Positions 1-8,387 of a stretch of 37,523 nucleotides of DNA are shown piece after piece. Under the pieces are notes generated by a model that was given only the letters and a program-made list of their open reading frames with translations, did no database searches and was not told where the DNA came from. This DNA comes from a virus: the IMG/VR virus record IMGVR_UViG_3300022751_000014, positions 1 through 37,523 of that record; one strand, 5' to 3'. Numbering within the stretch: the stretch's first letter is position 1; each line of letters begins with the position of its first letter. A program made the translations under genes and the position numbers.

Positions 1-127
1 GCTGGAAAGTTTTGACTACGAGATCTTTTGGTCTCACGGTAAGTCACTTCCACAGGCGTTTAATGACCCAACAGAGAAAGCACTCGCAGACCCTAACGTG
101 TTTGCGGTGCTTTTTTGTGAGGATGAC
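1..127. repeat. Direct terminal repeat, left copy
   Basis: These 127 bases are identical to the last 127 bases of the window. An exact repeat of this size at both ends of a contig is what a de Bruijn assembler leaves when it closes a circle (127 is a common k-mer length), so the repeat is more likely an assembly overlap than a phage terminal repeat. It lies inside a coding gene, which also argues against a biological terminus here. Confidence 0.95.
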
Positions 128-727
128 ATGATACTCCCTCAGGGGATACTCAAAGAAATGTTCAACCAGAAGTACCCTGTTGTTGCCTTAGACTATCCAT
201 TCCAACAGAACGGGGACTCAACAGTTCTCCACGATCCACAAGGATTTGCGTATTGGACGGGGACAGGTTTCCTACTAGCAGCACGTGAGGTGCTAGAGGG
301 AGTTCCTAAGCCTATTTGGCAAACAGGGCGTACATTTGACCCATTCGTGGACAAGGACACTATTCACTTCTGGCCACGCCATCTAGAAGGAGTCCATTAT
401 GGGCTGCATGACCTTAACTTTGGACTAGTTCTCTACTCAGCTGGTCTCCCTATTCTTCCAATGGAACGAACAGGTGGTCAGCATAAACTAAGAGCATTAG
501 GCGAGAAGAACGTTAATAACGGTGTCCACGATATCTACGAGTTAACAGAGGTAGGGCGTGATCTGGTGAGTGGTATGATCAACCCCGAGAACTCAGACCT
601 GTTTAGGGGAGCTTTGAACCGAATTAAACATGTGAAGTTCTGGGAAGACATCCCTCCGTTCATTTCTTATGACGATAAGAACCAACCTTACTTAAATGAC
701 GGAAGGAACTATGATGTCGTACGATAG
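1..727 (+). CDS. Glycosyltransferase-like protein, 3' part (gene continues from 37302)
   Basis: The reading frame is open from base 2, and joining the ends gives a 273-residue protein starting at ATG 37302. It looks like a GT-A-fold glycosyltransferase: the Rossmann start motif LPSRGLMFS lies in the 37.3-kb part. An EDDM motif at the end of a hydrophobic strand is a plausible DXD metal/nucleotide-sugar site, and it is followed by DYP and GTGF. The C-terminal half contains GLHDLNF and NNGVHDI. The next gene aligns with it over its whole length (EDDMIL, DYP, GTG, HD, NNG.H.I), so the two are tandem paralogues. The donor and acceptor cannot be read from sequence. It overlaps the following gene by a few bases and heads a six-gene cassette. 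Confidence 0.75.
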   Translation, partial: LESFDYEIFWSHGKSLPQAFNDPTEKALADPNVFAVLFCEDDMILPQGILKEMFNQKYPVVALDYPFQQNGDSTVLHDPQGFAYWTGTGFLLAAREVLEGVPKPIWQTGRTFDPFVDKDTIHFWPRHLEGVHYGLHDLNFGLVLYSAGLPILPMERTGGQHKLRALGEKNVNNGVHDIYELTEVGRDLVSGMINPENSDLFRGALNRIKHVKFWEDIPPFISYDDKNQPYLNDGRNYDVVR

Positions 728-1547
728 TATCAAGGTAGCCGTTATCCTTCCGAGTAGGGGTCTTATGTTCTCTCAAACGGCCGAAGAAATCCTGAATAAC
801 CTTAAGGGTGTGCCGCACAAGATCTTCTTTTCACACCGTAAACCAATACCAGAGTGCTTCGAGTGGCCAACGACAAATGCTTTAGCAGATAGGACAATCA
901 CACACCTATGGTTTGTAGAGGATGACATGATACTACGACCCAATACTCTGCAGAAGCTGTTAGAGGAGAATGCAAACGCGGTAACAGCTGACTACCCTGT
1001 AACCAAAGACGGGAAGGGTTCAGTCTTCTACGACAAGGGCAAGAACGTAGTATTTTGTGGAACTGGCTGTCTACTGGTAAAAAGAAGTGTGTTCGATAAT
1101 CTCAAAACTCCCTATTTCACTAACAAGGTAGTATGGAACATCCTAAACTACGGTGAGTCAATAAAAGTAGTTGGCAACGAGGGTGAGTCTGGATATGGGA
1201 CGCACGACGTTACATTCTCTATCAAGTTATGGAACAACGGCGTCAAGATCAAAGTTGTCAAACAGAAATTAGGACAACGTAAGCTTATTGAACTTGGTAA
1301 GGCAGGATCTAATAACGGTGCTCACAATATAGAAGTATGGCGTAAGATAGTGAAGGAAAAAAGACTCGACGAGATCTTAAGTCAGCCAGTAGCTCTTGGA
1401 GCGAAGACAAAGCTAGTAACAGTAGATACACCAACTGGAGGCATAAACACCACGAGAACGCACGCTGATAGCCTTGTAGCGCAAGGATTGGCAACGTATC
1501 CGCCACGTAGGTATACGATAATTGATGATAGCGACGTAAGTATATGA
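711..1547 (+). CDS. Glycosyltransferase-like protein, paralogue of the preceding gene
   Basis: A 278-residue protein beginning at ATG 711 (or 714). This start was chosen because GGAAGG sits just upstream; an upstream ATG at 696 has no ribosome-binding site. Motifs in order are LPSRGLMFS near residue 17, a hydrophobic strand ending in EDDMIL (the DXD-like site), DYP, FCGTGCLLV, YGTHDVTF and NNGAHNI. The same motifs occur in the same order in the gene before it, showing a tandem duplication with divergence. It overlaps both neighbours, so the cassette is probably translated as coupled units. Likely role: transfer of a sugar to a virion or cell-surface acceptor; the substrate is unknown. Confidence 0.75.
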   Translation: MMSYDSIKVAVILPSRGLMFSQTAEEILNNLKGVPHKIFFSHRKPIPECFEWPTTNALADRTITHLWFVEDDMILRPNTLQKLLEENANAVTADYPVTKDGKGSVFYDKGKNVVFCGTGCLLVKRSVFDNLKTPYFTNKVVWNILNYGESIKVVGNEGESGYGTHDVTFSIKLWNNGVKIKVVKQKLGQRKLIELGKAGSNNGAHNIEVWRKIVKEKRLDEILSQPVALGAKTKLVTVDTPTGGINTTRTHADSLVAQGLATYPPRRYTIIDDSDVSI

Positions 1548-2269
1548 GACTACTTATAACGCTTATCACCTACAATCGCCTCTCATACACGAAACAGACT
1601 CTTAGAAGTCTTTGGGACACGATCGAAGTACCATACTATCTCGTCGTTGTAGATAACAATTCTGATGATGGTACACAAAAGTACCTCAAAGGTCTTAAAG
1701 AACGGGGCCGTATAGATCAGGTCATCCTTAATTCAGAGAATTATTACCCAGGTAAAGCGTGTAATATAGGCTGGACCGAAGGACTGAAAGAATACCCTCA
1801 AGCCACTCACCTCATGCGGCTAGATAACGATATGCACTTTGAAAAGGGTTGGGATACGAGGGCAGAGGAGTATTTCAAGACTATAGACCGTCTAGGTCAG
1901 CTTGGTTTAGACTTCGACGGTGGAGAGAACAAAACTCCTCAGTATTACAACGGTATGGGCATTACTGAATGGCCTGGCTGTGTCGGTGGTCCGAACATCA
2001 TCCGTAGGCTAGTGTTCGATGCAGGTCTTCGGTACTCGGAGGAACGTTGGGAAGGCTCTAATTCTAAATTGCAGGAAGATTCTAAGTTCTCACGGGAAGT
2101 AAAGAACGATGGCTGGATTGTTGGACATATGGATGAACGTTTGTCATGGACTTTTGCAAATAAAGATAACTGGAATGATTTTCCTGATTATTACCTTAAG
2201 ACTATGAACGACCGTGGGTATGATGAACACGTAAAATATATAGAAGGGTTAAAAGATGGAAAAGCCTAA
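1544..2269 (+). CDS. Family 2-type glycosyltransferase
   Basis: A 241-residue protein whose start codon overlaps the previous stop as ATGA. It has a typical GT2 layout: an N-terminal nucleotide-binding strand (LITLITYNR), VVVDNNSDDGT near residues 35-45, a PGKACNIGW segment and a LDNDM metal-binding motif near residue 95. A C-terminal half with GCVGGPNIIRR and an ED-containing helix follows. The NNSDDGT and DND pair is characteristic of inverting GT-A enzymes using nucleotide sugars. It is soluble, with no membrane segment seen. It sits between the paralogous pair and a cytidylyltransferase, which suggests one pathway that makes and attaches an unusual glycan. Confidence 0.85.
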   Translation: MRLLITLITYNRLSYTKQTLRSLWDTIEVPYYLVVVDNNSDDGTQKYLKGLKERGRIDQVILNSENYYPGKACNIGWTEGLKEYPQATHLMRLDNDMHFEKGWDTRAEEYFKTIDRLGQLGLDFDGGENKTPQYYNGMGITEWPGCVGGPNIIRRLVFDAGLRYSEERWEGSNSKLQEDSKFSREVKNDGWIVGHMDERLSWTFANKDNWNDFPDYYLKTMNDRGYDEHVKYIEGLKDGKA

Positions 2270-2690
2270 GAGCGTACTTACGATTGGAACTTTTGATACG
2301 CCGCATCTGGGGCACGCTATCTTATTCAAAAGATCTGAGCAATTAGGGGAGTTAAGTGTCGGAATCAATTCAGATGATTTTGTTGAGAGGTATAAAGGTA
2401 AACGGCCGATCTTTAGTTACGAAGAGCGTGCAAGGTTAATTGGAAAGTTGGGCTATCGCACTTACAGGAATGATTCAGCGGGTCATGAACTTATAGAGGC
2501 TGTGAGGCCTGATTTCCTCGTTATCGGCTCTGACTGGGCAACAAAAGACTATTACTCACAGATTGATGTAACCCAAAGCTTTCTAGATAACAGGGGTATT
2601 TCAGTTGTCTATATGCCATATACAGAGGATATAAGCTCAACAGAGATTAAGAGGCGACTGAGTGAAAGCAATAATAATAGCAACCACTAA
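2256..2690 (+). CDS. Glycerol-3-phosphate cytidylyltransferase-like nucleotidyltransferase
   Basis: A 144-residue protein of the TagD/HIGH nucleotidyltransferase family at its usual size. The catalytic HxGH motif is HLGH at residues 17-20 after GTFDTPH. A KRPIFSYEER segment follows, and the family's second signature appears near the C terminus as ISSTEIKRRL. Such enzymes activate glycerol phosphate or related phospho-alcohols with CTP, giving CDP-glycerol, CDP-ribitol or a similar donor. The exact substrate here is not visible. It overlaps the glycosyltransferase before it and the one after it, so it probably supplies the donor for the cassette. A phage gene of this type inside a structural operon is unusual. 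Confidence 0.88.
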   Translation: MEKPKSVLTIGTFDTPHLGHAILFKRSEQLGELSVGINSDDFVERYKGKRPIFSYEERARLIGKLGYRTYRNDSAGHELIEAVRPDFLVIGSDWATKDYYSQIDVTQSFLDNRGISVVYMPYTEDISSTEIKRRLSESNNNSNH

Positions 2691-3186
2691 AGATCGCTCC
2701 CGTTGGGCTAAGCAGTGTTACGACTCTCTTAAGAGTTATAAGCGCTATCCCGTGATCATTTTAGACCAGTATGAGTATGAACTTGGGAAGATACGATGGG
2801 TATTTGAGAACACTGACCTGGACGAGTTCTTGTTTTTACAGGATTCAGTCAAGATAAAGGATACCTACTGGATAGATGAAGTATTCGACCATAAGGGAAG
2901 CGTATCACTTGCAAGCAGACCTTTCTTCATGTATTTAGGTAAGTATACAAGGGAAGCTCTCACGCAATCTGGTATACCTCACGTCGAGACTAAAAAAGAC
3001 GCTGTAAGATACGAACATGAGTGGACTAATAACTACGCACAAACGTCACCCTACAAAACTATGTTCGACTTGAGTGACACTAATGTATTTAAAAAGCATT
3101 TCTCAAGGGATAATATGATTATAGAGAACGACCATTTAATAAAGTATAAACATATATGGAGTGAGGATATGATCTATGAGTATTAG
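2662..3186 (+). CDS. Small glycosyltransferase-like protein
   Basis: A 174-residue protein read from GTG 2662, overlapping the cytidylyltransferase by 29 bases. It starts with a short nucleotide-binding-like strand (IIIATTKDRSRW) and has a hydrophobic strand ending in FLFLQDSVKIKD where GT-A enzymes carry DXD. The DXD itself is degenerate (QDS), so activity is uncertain. It lacks the usual second half of a GT2 enzyme. It could be a truncated or accessory transferase that works with its neighbours, or a non-catalytic partner. Assignment rests on fold-like motifs and position. Confidence 0.55.
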   Translation: MKAIIIATTKDRSRWAKQCYDSLKSYKRYPVIILDQYEYELGKIRWVFENTDLDEFLFLQDSVKIKDTYWIDEVFDHKGSVSLASRPFFMYLGKYTREALTQSGIPHVETKKDAVRYEHEWTNNYAQTSPYKTMFDLSDTNVFKKHFSRDNMIIENDHLIKYKHIWSEDMIYEY

Positions 3187-3820
3187 TGTAGTAAGTGCCT
3201 ACTATGGGCTAGAGGACATGACCGTAGACTTTCTCAACAATCTTGTAGGAAAACTGCCGGACGACTGTGAACTTATACTCGTTAATGCAGGCTCAAAGAA
3301 AATAGAACACCCATTAATAACACAGAGGATTGACCTTGACATTAATAAAAGCTTCTCTAATTCAATGAATGCTGGTATTAAACAGGCGAAGGGCGACTTT
3401 GTGTGCGTTATCGGCAACGACGTGTTTCCAACTAAGAATAACTGGCTTAAGCGTTTGATAAAGGATGCTAAACAAACAGATGCTTTTATAACCTCACCTA
3501 TAAATGACAAAACCACCCTAAAGAATTACCGACTCGAACACCTTTACGACAAGCTACACGTCGCTGGTTTTTTTCCGGCTGTCTGCTGGGTTATGTCACG
3601 TGAGTGTATTGATAAAGTTGGACTTTTCGACGAGGACTATGAAGGTGGAACTTACGAAGATAACGATTATATGCGGAGAGTGGAACTAGCTGGAGGGAAG
3701 CTTGTAGTTGATACTGGAGTAGTCTTAAACCATCTCGAGAGCCAGACCCTCAAGACACTTGGAGATGTGCACGCGATAAGCATCAGAAACGCTGACTTAT
3801 TTAATAGTAGGTGGTCATGA
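3176..3820 (+). CDS. Family 2 glycosyltransferase (rhamnosyltransferase-like)
   Basis: A 214-residue protein with a clear GT2 signature. It has the N-terminal strand ISVVSAYYG, LILVNAGS, and FSNSMNAGIKQAKGDFVCVIGNDVF, where GND is a DXD variant. Further on come CWVMSRECIDKVGLFDEDY and the diagnostic acidic helix EDNDYMRRVELAG. Enzymes with the GLFDE..EDND arrangement commonly add rhamnose or related sugars. It is the last gene of the glycosylation cassette and overlaps the preceding gene by 11 bases. A late promoter for the fibre genes starts immediately after its stop codon. Confidence 0.88.
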   Translation: MSISVVSAYYGLEDMTVDFLNNLVGKLPDDCELILVNAGSKKIEHPLITQRIDLDINKSFSNSMNAGIKQAKGDFVCVIGNDVFPTKNNWLKRLIKDAKQTDAFITSPINDKTTLKNYRLEHLYDKLHVAGFFPAVCWVMSRECIDKVGLFDEDYEGGTYEDNDYMRRVELAGGKLVVDTGVVLNHLESQTLKTLGDVHAISIRNADLFNSRWS

Positions 3821-3824
3821 TCGT

Positions 3825-3849
3825 GTGCTATAATAACCCTAATACGGGC
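3825..3849 (+). promoter_or_regulatory. Tagged late promoter 1 (fibre genes)
   Basis: An extended -10, TGC TATAAT at 3826-3834, is followed after 7 nt by AATACGGGC ending at 3849, and the ATG lies at 3861. No good -35 is seen. ATACGGGC sits where transcription should start, so it is probably the first eight bases of the mRNA. The same arrangement occurs before 7704, 11817, 32299 and 36223. Confidence 0.8.
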
Positions 3850-3860
3850 ATAGGTTGATA

Positions 3861-5687
3861 ATGAAACCACAAATACCTGACGATCCTATTTCTCGAATAC
3901 AACAAAAAAGACAGGCACAGGCAGGTTTTGACGTTGATCAGTCTCGGACTGATTCTATTATCGACGCTGTGAAATCATCTGGCGGAGAGACCAAAGACGG
4001 TATTACTTCAGCTATGCATGACATACTTATGGCGACTCTCATTGGGAAAGACCCGAAGATAGCCGAAGTTGCGAAGAACCTTGCTGGGCTACTTGAGTCT
4101 ATTGATAAAGCATCAAAGAACGTCAAAAGCAGTAGCCTAGAGGTGTTACCAAGTGTTTACAAGTCGCTTGTCGACGCTATTGCTGAACTACCAGGGAAGC
4201 TTGCGGAAAGCGACAACACAGAAGTTCTTATACCTTATCTTGAGGGTATCAATAAGACGATTCAGGGCAAAAATACAAACCCTGTCGTCACGGTTAACAA
4301 CAAAGATGTGAAGCTCGACGCTAAAGAGGTTGTTGATGCGATTAAAGATCTTAAAAAAGTTCTGCAGAATGTTACTAAGCCTGAGAAAGAAGGTAAAGAA
4401 GCTGATCTGACGCCACTTGTTGATGCAGTGAACAAGGTGACGTTTGCTGTAAACCATCAGCAGTTCCCAGTATCAAATTACGTTCTTCCTTTCAGGGATG
4501 ATTCAGGCGCTGCGACACAAATAACAGCGGTTACTAGTTCAACCGATCCGACTAAGACAGGGCTCATCGCCCTCAATCCTGACGGTTCCAACATATCTGG
4601 CGGCGGTGGAGGTGGAGGAACGCAGTACGCGGAAGGAGTCACAACATCCCCGGCTACTGGTACTGTCTCCCTCGGGCGCTACAGTACGTCTGCGCCAGTG
4701 CTTACTAATGGACAGTTGAATGCTCCCCAGCTTGATGTAAATGGTAATACGAAGATTGTACCTGCGTCAGCAACACTTCCTGTGCAGCTTAACGCATCAC
4801 AGACTACAACAACCGGTTCAATCACCACGTCAACAACAACTATTACTGTGACCGATCTCGCAGGCGTTGGAGCAGTCACAGTAACCATTTTCGGAACGTA
4901 CGCAGGCGTTAACGTCACTTTTGAACAAAGTCTCGATGGCAGCACTTGGGCTAATGCAACGGCGGTTCCTACCACACTGGTGAACCCTACAGCTATCTCA
5001 GGTGCAACAGGTGTACTTACAACTAATAGCACTAATATATGGAATGTATCACCTCTTCTGGGGGTCGCTCAGTTCCGCGTTCGAGCAACTGCATTTGGTT
5101 CTGGTTCAGCTAGTGTTCGAATTGAACCGTCTGCTCAGTTTGTTCAACCTAACGTACTTGTGACTAATCCAACGGCTGCAAACCTAAACGCTACTGTTAC
5201 AGGTACTGTTACTGCTAACATCGGTACAGGTGGGACAGGTGCGACTTCTCTTGGTAAGGCAGAAGATGCTGTCCACGCTTCAGGAGATACTGGAGTTGCT
5301 GTGTGGGGTGTTGTCAACACAGGCGCAGCGACGAGCTTTGCTGCCAATGGAGATTATAGCCCACACGCTGTAGATGTACAGGGACGAAGGTATGTTACTA
5401 TGAAGGCTCCGGCCGCCACCTTGTCCAACGTCTCAGGTTCTGCATCGTCAGTCACTGTTTTAGCAGCTAATACAGGCCGTCTAGGCGCGACAGTCACAAA
5501 TGACTCATCAGCCCTGCTCTACCTTAAATTGGGTGCTACAGCCTCTACAACTAGTTACACAGTTGTGTTGGCGGGTAACGCATCTGCCCCCTTTGCATAT
5601 TATGAGTTACCGTTTGGGTACACTGGCATCATCGACGGCATTTGGAGCAGCGCAACTGGAACCGCCAGGGTGACGGAGTTAAGTTAG
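3861..5687 (+). CDS. Virion structural protein, helical N terminus and beta-rich C terminus
   Basis: A 608-residue protein. The ATG at 3861 is used rather than TTG 3855 because AGG lies just upstream within the tagged leader. Residues 1 to about 200 are charged and helical with many Lys/Glu, like an attachment stalk. A run of glycines near residue 250 marks a flexible hinge. The rest is Thr/Ser/Ala/Val-rich and beta-like, with repeated short segments such as TVTGTVTAN. The C-terminal domain ends with FAYYELPFGYTG, a pattern seen in phage baseplate and fibre proteins. It is the first gene after the glycosylation cassette and its many Ser/Thr residues make it a candidate acceptor. Exact virion location is inferred. 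Confidence 0.7.
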   Translation: MKPQIPDDPISRIQQKRQAQAGFDVDQSRTDSIIDAVKSSGGETKDGITSAMHDILMATLIGKDPKIAEVAKNLAGLLESIDKASKNVKSSSLEVLPSVYKSLVDAIAELPGKLAESDNTEVLIPYLEGINKTIQGKNTNPVVTVNNKDVKLDAKEVVDAIKDLKKVLQNVTKPEKEGKEADLTPLVDAVNKVTFAVNHQQFPVSNYVLPFRDDSGAATQITAVTSSTDPTKTGLIALNPDGSNISGGGGGGGTQYAEGVTTSPATGTVSLGRYSTSAPVLTNGQLNAPQLDVNGNTKIVPASATLPVQLNASQTTTTGSITTSTTTITVTDLAGVGAVTVTIFGTYAGVNVTFEQSLDGSTWANATAVPTTLVNPTAISGATGVLTTNSTNIWNVSPLLGVAQFRVRATAFGSGSASVRIEPSAQFVQPNVLVTNPTAANLNATVTGTVTANIGTGGTGATSLGKAEDAVHASGDTGVAVWGVVNTGAATSFAANGDYSPHAVDVQGRRYVTMKAPAATLSNVSGSASSVTVLAANTGRLGATVTNDSSALLYLKLGATASTTSYTVVLAGNASAPFAYYELPFGYTGIIDGIWSSATGTARVTELS

Positions 5688-5688
5688 C

Positions 5689-7626
5689 ATGCCTTTATTT
5701 AACCAAGGCGTCCAATCAGTATCTAAAACTGGTAGCGCCAAATTGAATGGTGATGTTACACTCACGGGTGGAACAAATGTTACTCTTACACAATCAGGAC
5801 AAGATATCTCTATTGCAGCAACAGGTGGATCAGGTTCAGGGACAGTGAATACAGGAACAGCAAATAAGTTGGCCTTCTATGCTACAAACGGAACGACAGT
5901 CAGTCCTACGACAGACATTAGTATATCTTCTTCTCAGCTGACACTTGGGGTTGCTTCGGGTGTGAGCCAAGGCGCACTTATCATGGCTGGTGGTAGTAGT
6001 GGCACAACAACACTTATACCCACGTCTGTAGCGACGGGCACCCTAACACTTCCATCTGCGACAGACACCCTAGTTGGACGCGCTACAACAGATACTCTTA
6101 CGAATAAGACACTTACATCTCCTATACTGGTAACACCTGCACTTGGAACACCAGCTTCTGGCGTGCTCACGAATGCCACTGGGCTATCGGTACCTGGAGG
6201 GCTATCTGCAACCGGTACACCAAGCAGTACTACATTCCTAAGAGGTGATGGCACGTGGGCTACCCCCTCTGGGTCTGGAGATATGGTACTTGCAGGTATA
6301 CAAACAGTCACAGGTGCTAAAACCTATAACGTTGGTACACTTATAACTGCTGGTTCTACCTCGGGTACTACTACTCTTAACGCATCTGCCATCGCTGGAA
6401 CGACAACTCTCGTACTTCCTGCCGTTAATGATACGCTGGTAGGGAAAGCTACAACCGATGCACTTACTAATAAAGACCTTACCTCTGGTACGAACACCTT
6501 CCCGACCTTTAACCAAAGTACGACAGGTTCGGCAGCAACCCTCACAACCGCAAGAACTATAGGTACTCTTACGGGCGATGTCACTACAGCTGGTTCAACA
6601 TTTAACGGCTCGGCTAATAACACAAATGCGACTGTCCTTGCAACGGTCAACGCAAACGTTGGTTCATTTGGCTCTGCGACACAGGTAATGACTCAAACAG
6701 TCAACGCTAAAGGTCTTACAACTGCTGCGGCAAACGTTACTATTACTCCAGCAGTAGGATCTATAACTGGACTGGGAACCGGAGTGGCGGCGTTCCTTGC
6801 AACTCCTTCTAGTGCAAACCTTGCAACAGCAGTAACTGACGAAACTGGTTCAGGTGCGCTTGTATTAGCTACATCGCCTACTCTTGTAACACCAAGATTT
6901 GGGAGTGCTGGTTCTATAACTGACGCCAACGGAAATGAGCTTATCTTATTCCCAACAACAGTAGCCTCAGCAGTTAACGAAATCACAATAGCCAATGCAG
7001 CTACTCTCAATGCACCTGAAATTCGTCTCACTGGAGGAGATACAAATGTCAGTTTGAACATTGTACCGAAAGGGGCTGGGTCAGTACTCGTCAATAGTAT
7101 CTTGGTTGCAACTGCGAGTAATACACTCTCACTATCTAATAAGGATTTAACTGCAACCACCAACACATTTCCTAATGGGTTTGCTGTTCAAGTTGCAGCA
7201 ACTAACTTCACAGCTTCGACAACTGGTACCACAATAATGCCGTTCGATGATACGATTCCACAGATCACAGAGGGGTTCGAAGTGATGACCCAGGCAATTA
7301 CACCTAAATCAACAAGCAACATTCTTACGATTGAAGCAACCGTCTTCTGTGGTGGTTCAGTTCCAGCATCTATGACAGCTGCGCTATTCCAGGATTCTAC
7401 AGCCAATGCACTCGCAGTTTCATCAACGTATATGTTGACAGCTACGGGACCTATTAATATTAAGTTACAGTACTCGATGACGGCTGGTACTACCTCGTCA
7501 ACGACCTTTAGGATACGCTTGGGAATGGATGTAGTTGGCACCACAACATTCAATGGTGTTGGTGGTACACGTAGATTTGGTGGAATCTCCGCGTCGAATA
7601 TAAAGATTACTGAACACAAGGCTTGA
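5689..7626 (+). CDS. Tail fibre protein with internal repeats
   Basis: A 645-residue Ser/Thr/Gly-rich protein that begins one base after the preceding stop (TAG C ATG), so it is probably translated by reinitiation. Imperfect repeats with the core TLVGKATTDALTNKDLTS occur near residues 125, 245 and 480. Other phage fibre shafts carry TNKTLTSP-type repeats like these. A FLRGDGTWATP segment near residue 185 is a common fibre trimerisation-type motif. The C-terminal 150 residues form a compact, less repetitive domain that probably binds the host receptor. No chaperone or peptidase domain is recognised. Confidence 0.82.
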   Translation: MPLFNQGVQSVSKTGSAKLNGDVTLTGGTNVTLTQSGQDISIAATGGSGSGTVNTGTANKLAFYATNGTTVSPTTDISISSSQLTLGVASGVSQGALIMAGGSSGTTTLIPTSVATGTLTLPSATDTLVGRATTDTLTNKTLTSPILVTPALGTPASGVLTNATGLSVPGGLSATGTPSSTTFLRGDGTWATPSGSGDMVLAGIQTVTGAKTYNVGTLITAGSTSGTTTLNASAIAGTTTLVLPAVNDTLVGKATTDALTNKDLTSGTNTFPTFNQSTTGSAATLTTARTIGTLTGDVTTAGSTFNGSANNTNATVLATVNANVGSFGSATQVMTQTVNAKGLTTAAANVTITPAVGSITGLGTGVAAFLATPSSANLATAVTDETGSGALVLATSPTLVTPRFGSAGSITDANGNELILFPTTVASAVNEITIANAATLNAPEIRLTGGDTNVSLNIVPKGAGSVLVNSILVATASNTLSLSNKDLTATTNTFPNGFAVQVAATNFTASTTGTTIMPFDDTIPQITEGFEVMTQAITPKSTSNILTIEATVFCGGSVPASMTAALFQDSTANALAVSSTYMLTATGPINIKLQYSMTAGTTSSTTFRIRLGMDVVGTTTFNGVGGTRRFGGISASNIKITEHKA

Positions 7627-7666
7627 TATATTTTCTAGTGAATAGTGTTATCCAATGTGTACCATA

Positions 7667-7690
7667 TGTTATAATTAAATCAATACGGGC
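7667..7690 (+). promoter_or_regulatory. Tagged late promoter 2 (adaptor gene)
   Basis: TGT TATAAT ends at 7675, then 7 nt, then ATACGGGC at 7683-7690. The gene starts 21 nt after the first base of the tag, and CGGAGTG inside the leader can serve as ribosome-binding site. Confidence 0.8.
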
Positions 7691-7703
7691 ATCGGAGTGA
7701 CGA

Positions 7704-8375
7704 ATGGCCTATACTGTAGGTGATCTAACCACTAGAGTCCAGCAGCGTATACGAGATACTGGTTACTCTAGTACAGAGATAATTGGATACTTGAACGACG
7801 CCCAAAACGATATTTTTAACGAGTATCGTCTTCCTTTTGTCCAAAGCATACAGCCGTATACGTTGGTTGCTGGAGAATCAGACATAACAAATGGCGTGGG
7901 ACTACCTACCGACTATGTACAAGCGGTAGATATTACATTGACAAGTGGTGGAACACAATCAGTGCTTCCTTACGTTGACGTAACTACCATTGACAACTTC
8001 TATCCGAATCCAGAAGACTCAGTACTCCACCCCCCAGGTATACCTATCTACTGGTACTTCTACGAAGAAACCATAAGGGTTTTCCCTGCTCCGGTAACTG
8101 GACTGACTGTTTCACTACGTTACTATAAGAAGCCAACCGAGCTGTCAGCAGATGGGGATATTCCACAGGTTCCAAGTGAGTTTGCAGAAGCGCTTATCTT
8201 AGGTGCTGCATACAGGGTGTTACAAGTAAAAGACAACTACGATCAGGCGGCTATTCTCCAAAATAAGTTTGACGAGATACTGCAGAAACTCGTGGTTAAA
8301 TATAGTCAGCCACAAGTAGGCACAGCTATGCGGATGCGAATCAACAGGATCGTTACTAGAAAACAGAGTTTTTAA
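7704..8375 (+). CDS. Head-tail adaptor-like protein
   Basis: A 223-residue protein whose N terminus (TTRVQQRIRDTGYSSTEII) and middle (LPTDYVQAVDI, GIPIYWYFYEETIRVFPAP, LRYYKKP) match the pattern of podovirus adaptor proteins. These sit under the portal and recruit the nozzle, as T7 gp11 and P22 gp4 do. It ends with a helical EALILGAAYRVLQ segment and a basic tail. It lies directly upstream of the nozzle-like protein, the order expected for adaptor and nozzle, and has its own tagged promoter. Family assignment is by pattern, not by search. Confidence 0.7.
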   Translation: MAYTVGDLTTRVQQRIRDTGYSSTEIIGYLNDAQNDIFNEYRLPFVQSIQPYTLVAGESDITNGVGLPTDYVQAVDITLTSGGTQSVLPYVDVTTIDNFYPNPEDSVLHPPGIPIYWYFYEETIRVFPAPVTGLTVSLRYYKKPTELSADGDIPQVPSEFAEALILGAAYRVLQVKDNYDQAAILQNKFDEILQKLVVKYSQPQVGTAMRMRINRIVTRKQSF

Positions 8376-8387
8376 GGAGACTACCCT

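Noticed and set aside
4679-7619. Several long minus-strand open frames in the fibre genes
   Set aside because: They are mirror frames of Thr/Ser/Val-rich repetitive genes, without ribosome-binding sites.
5689-7626. Diversity-generating retroelement target in the fibre gene
   Set aside because: No reverse transcriptase and no matching template repeat in the window.
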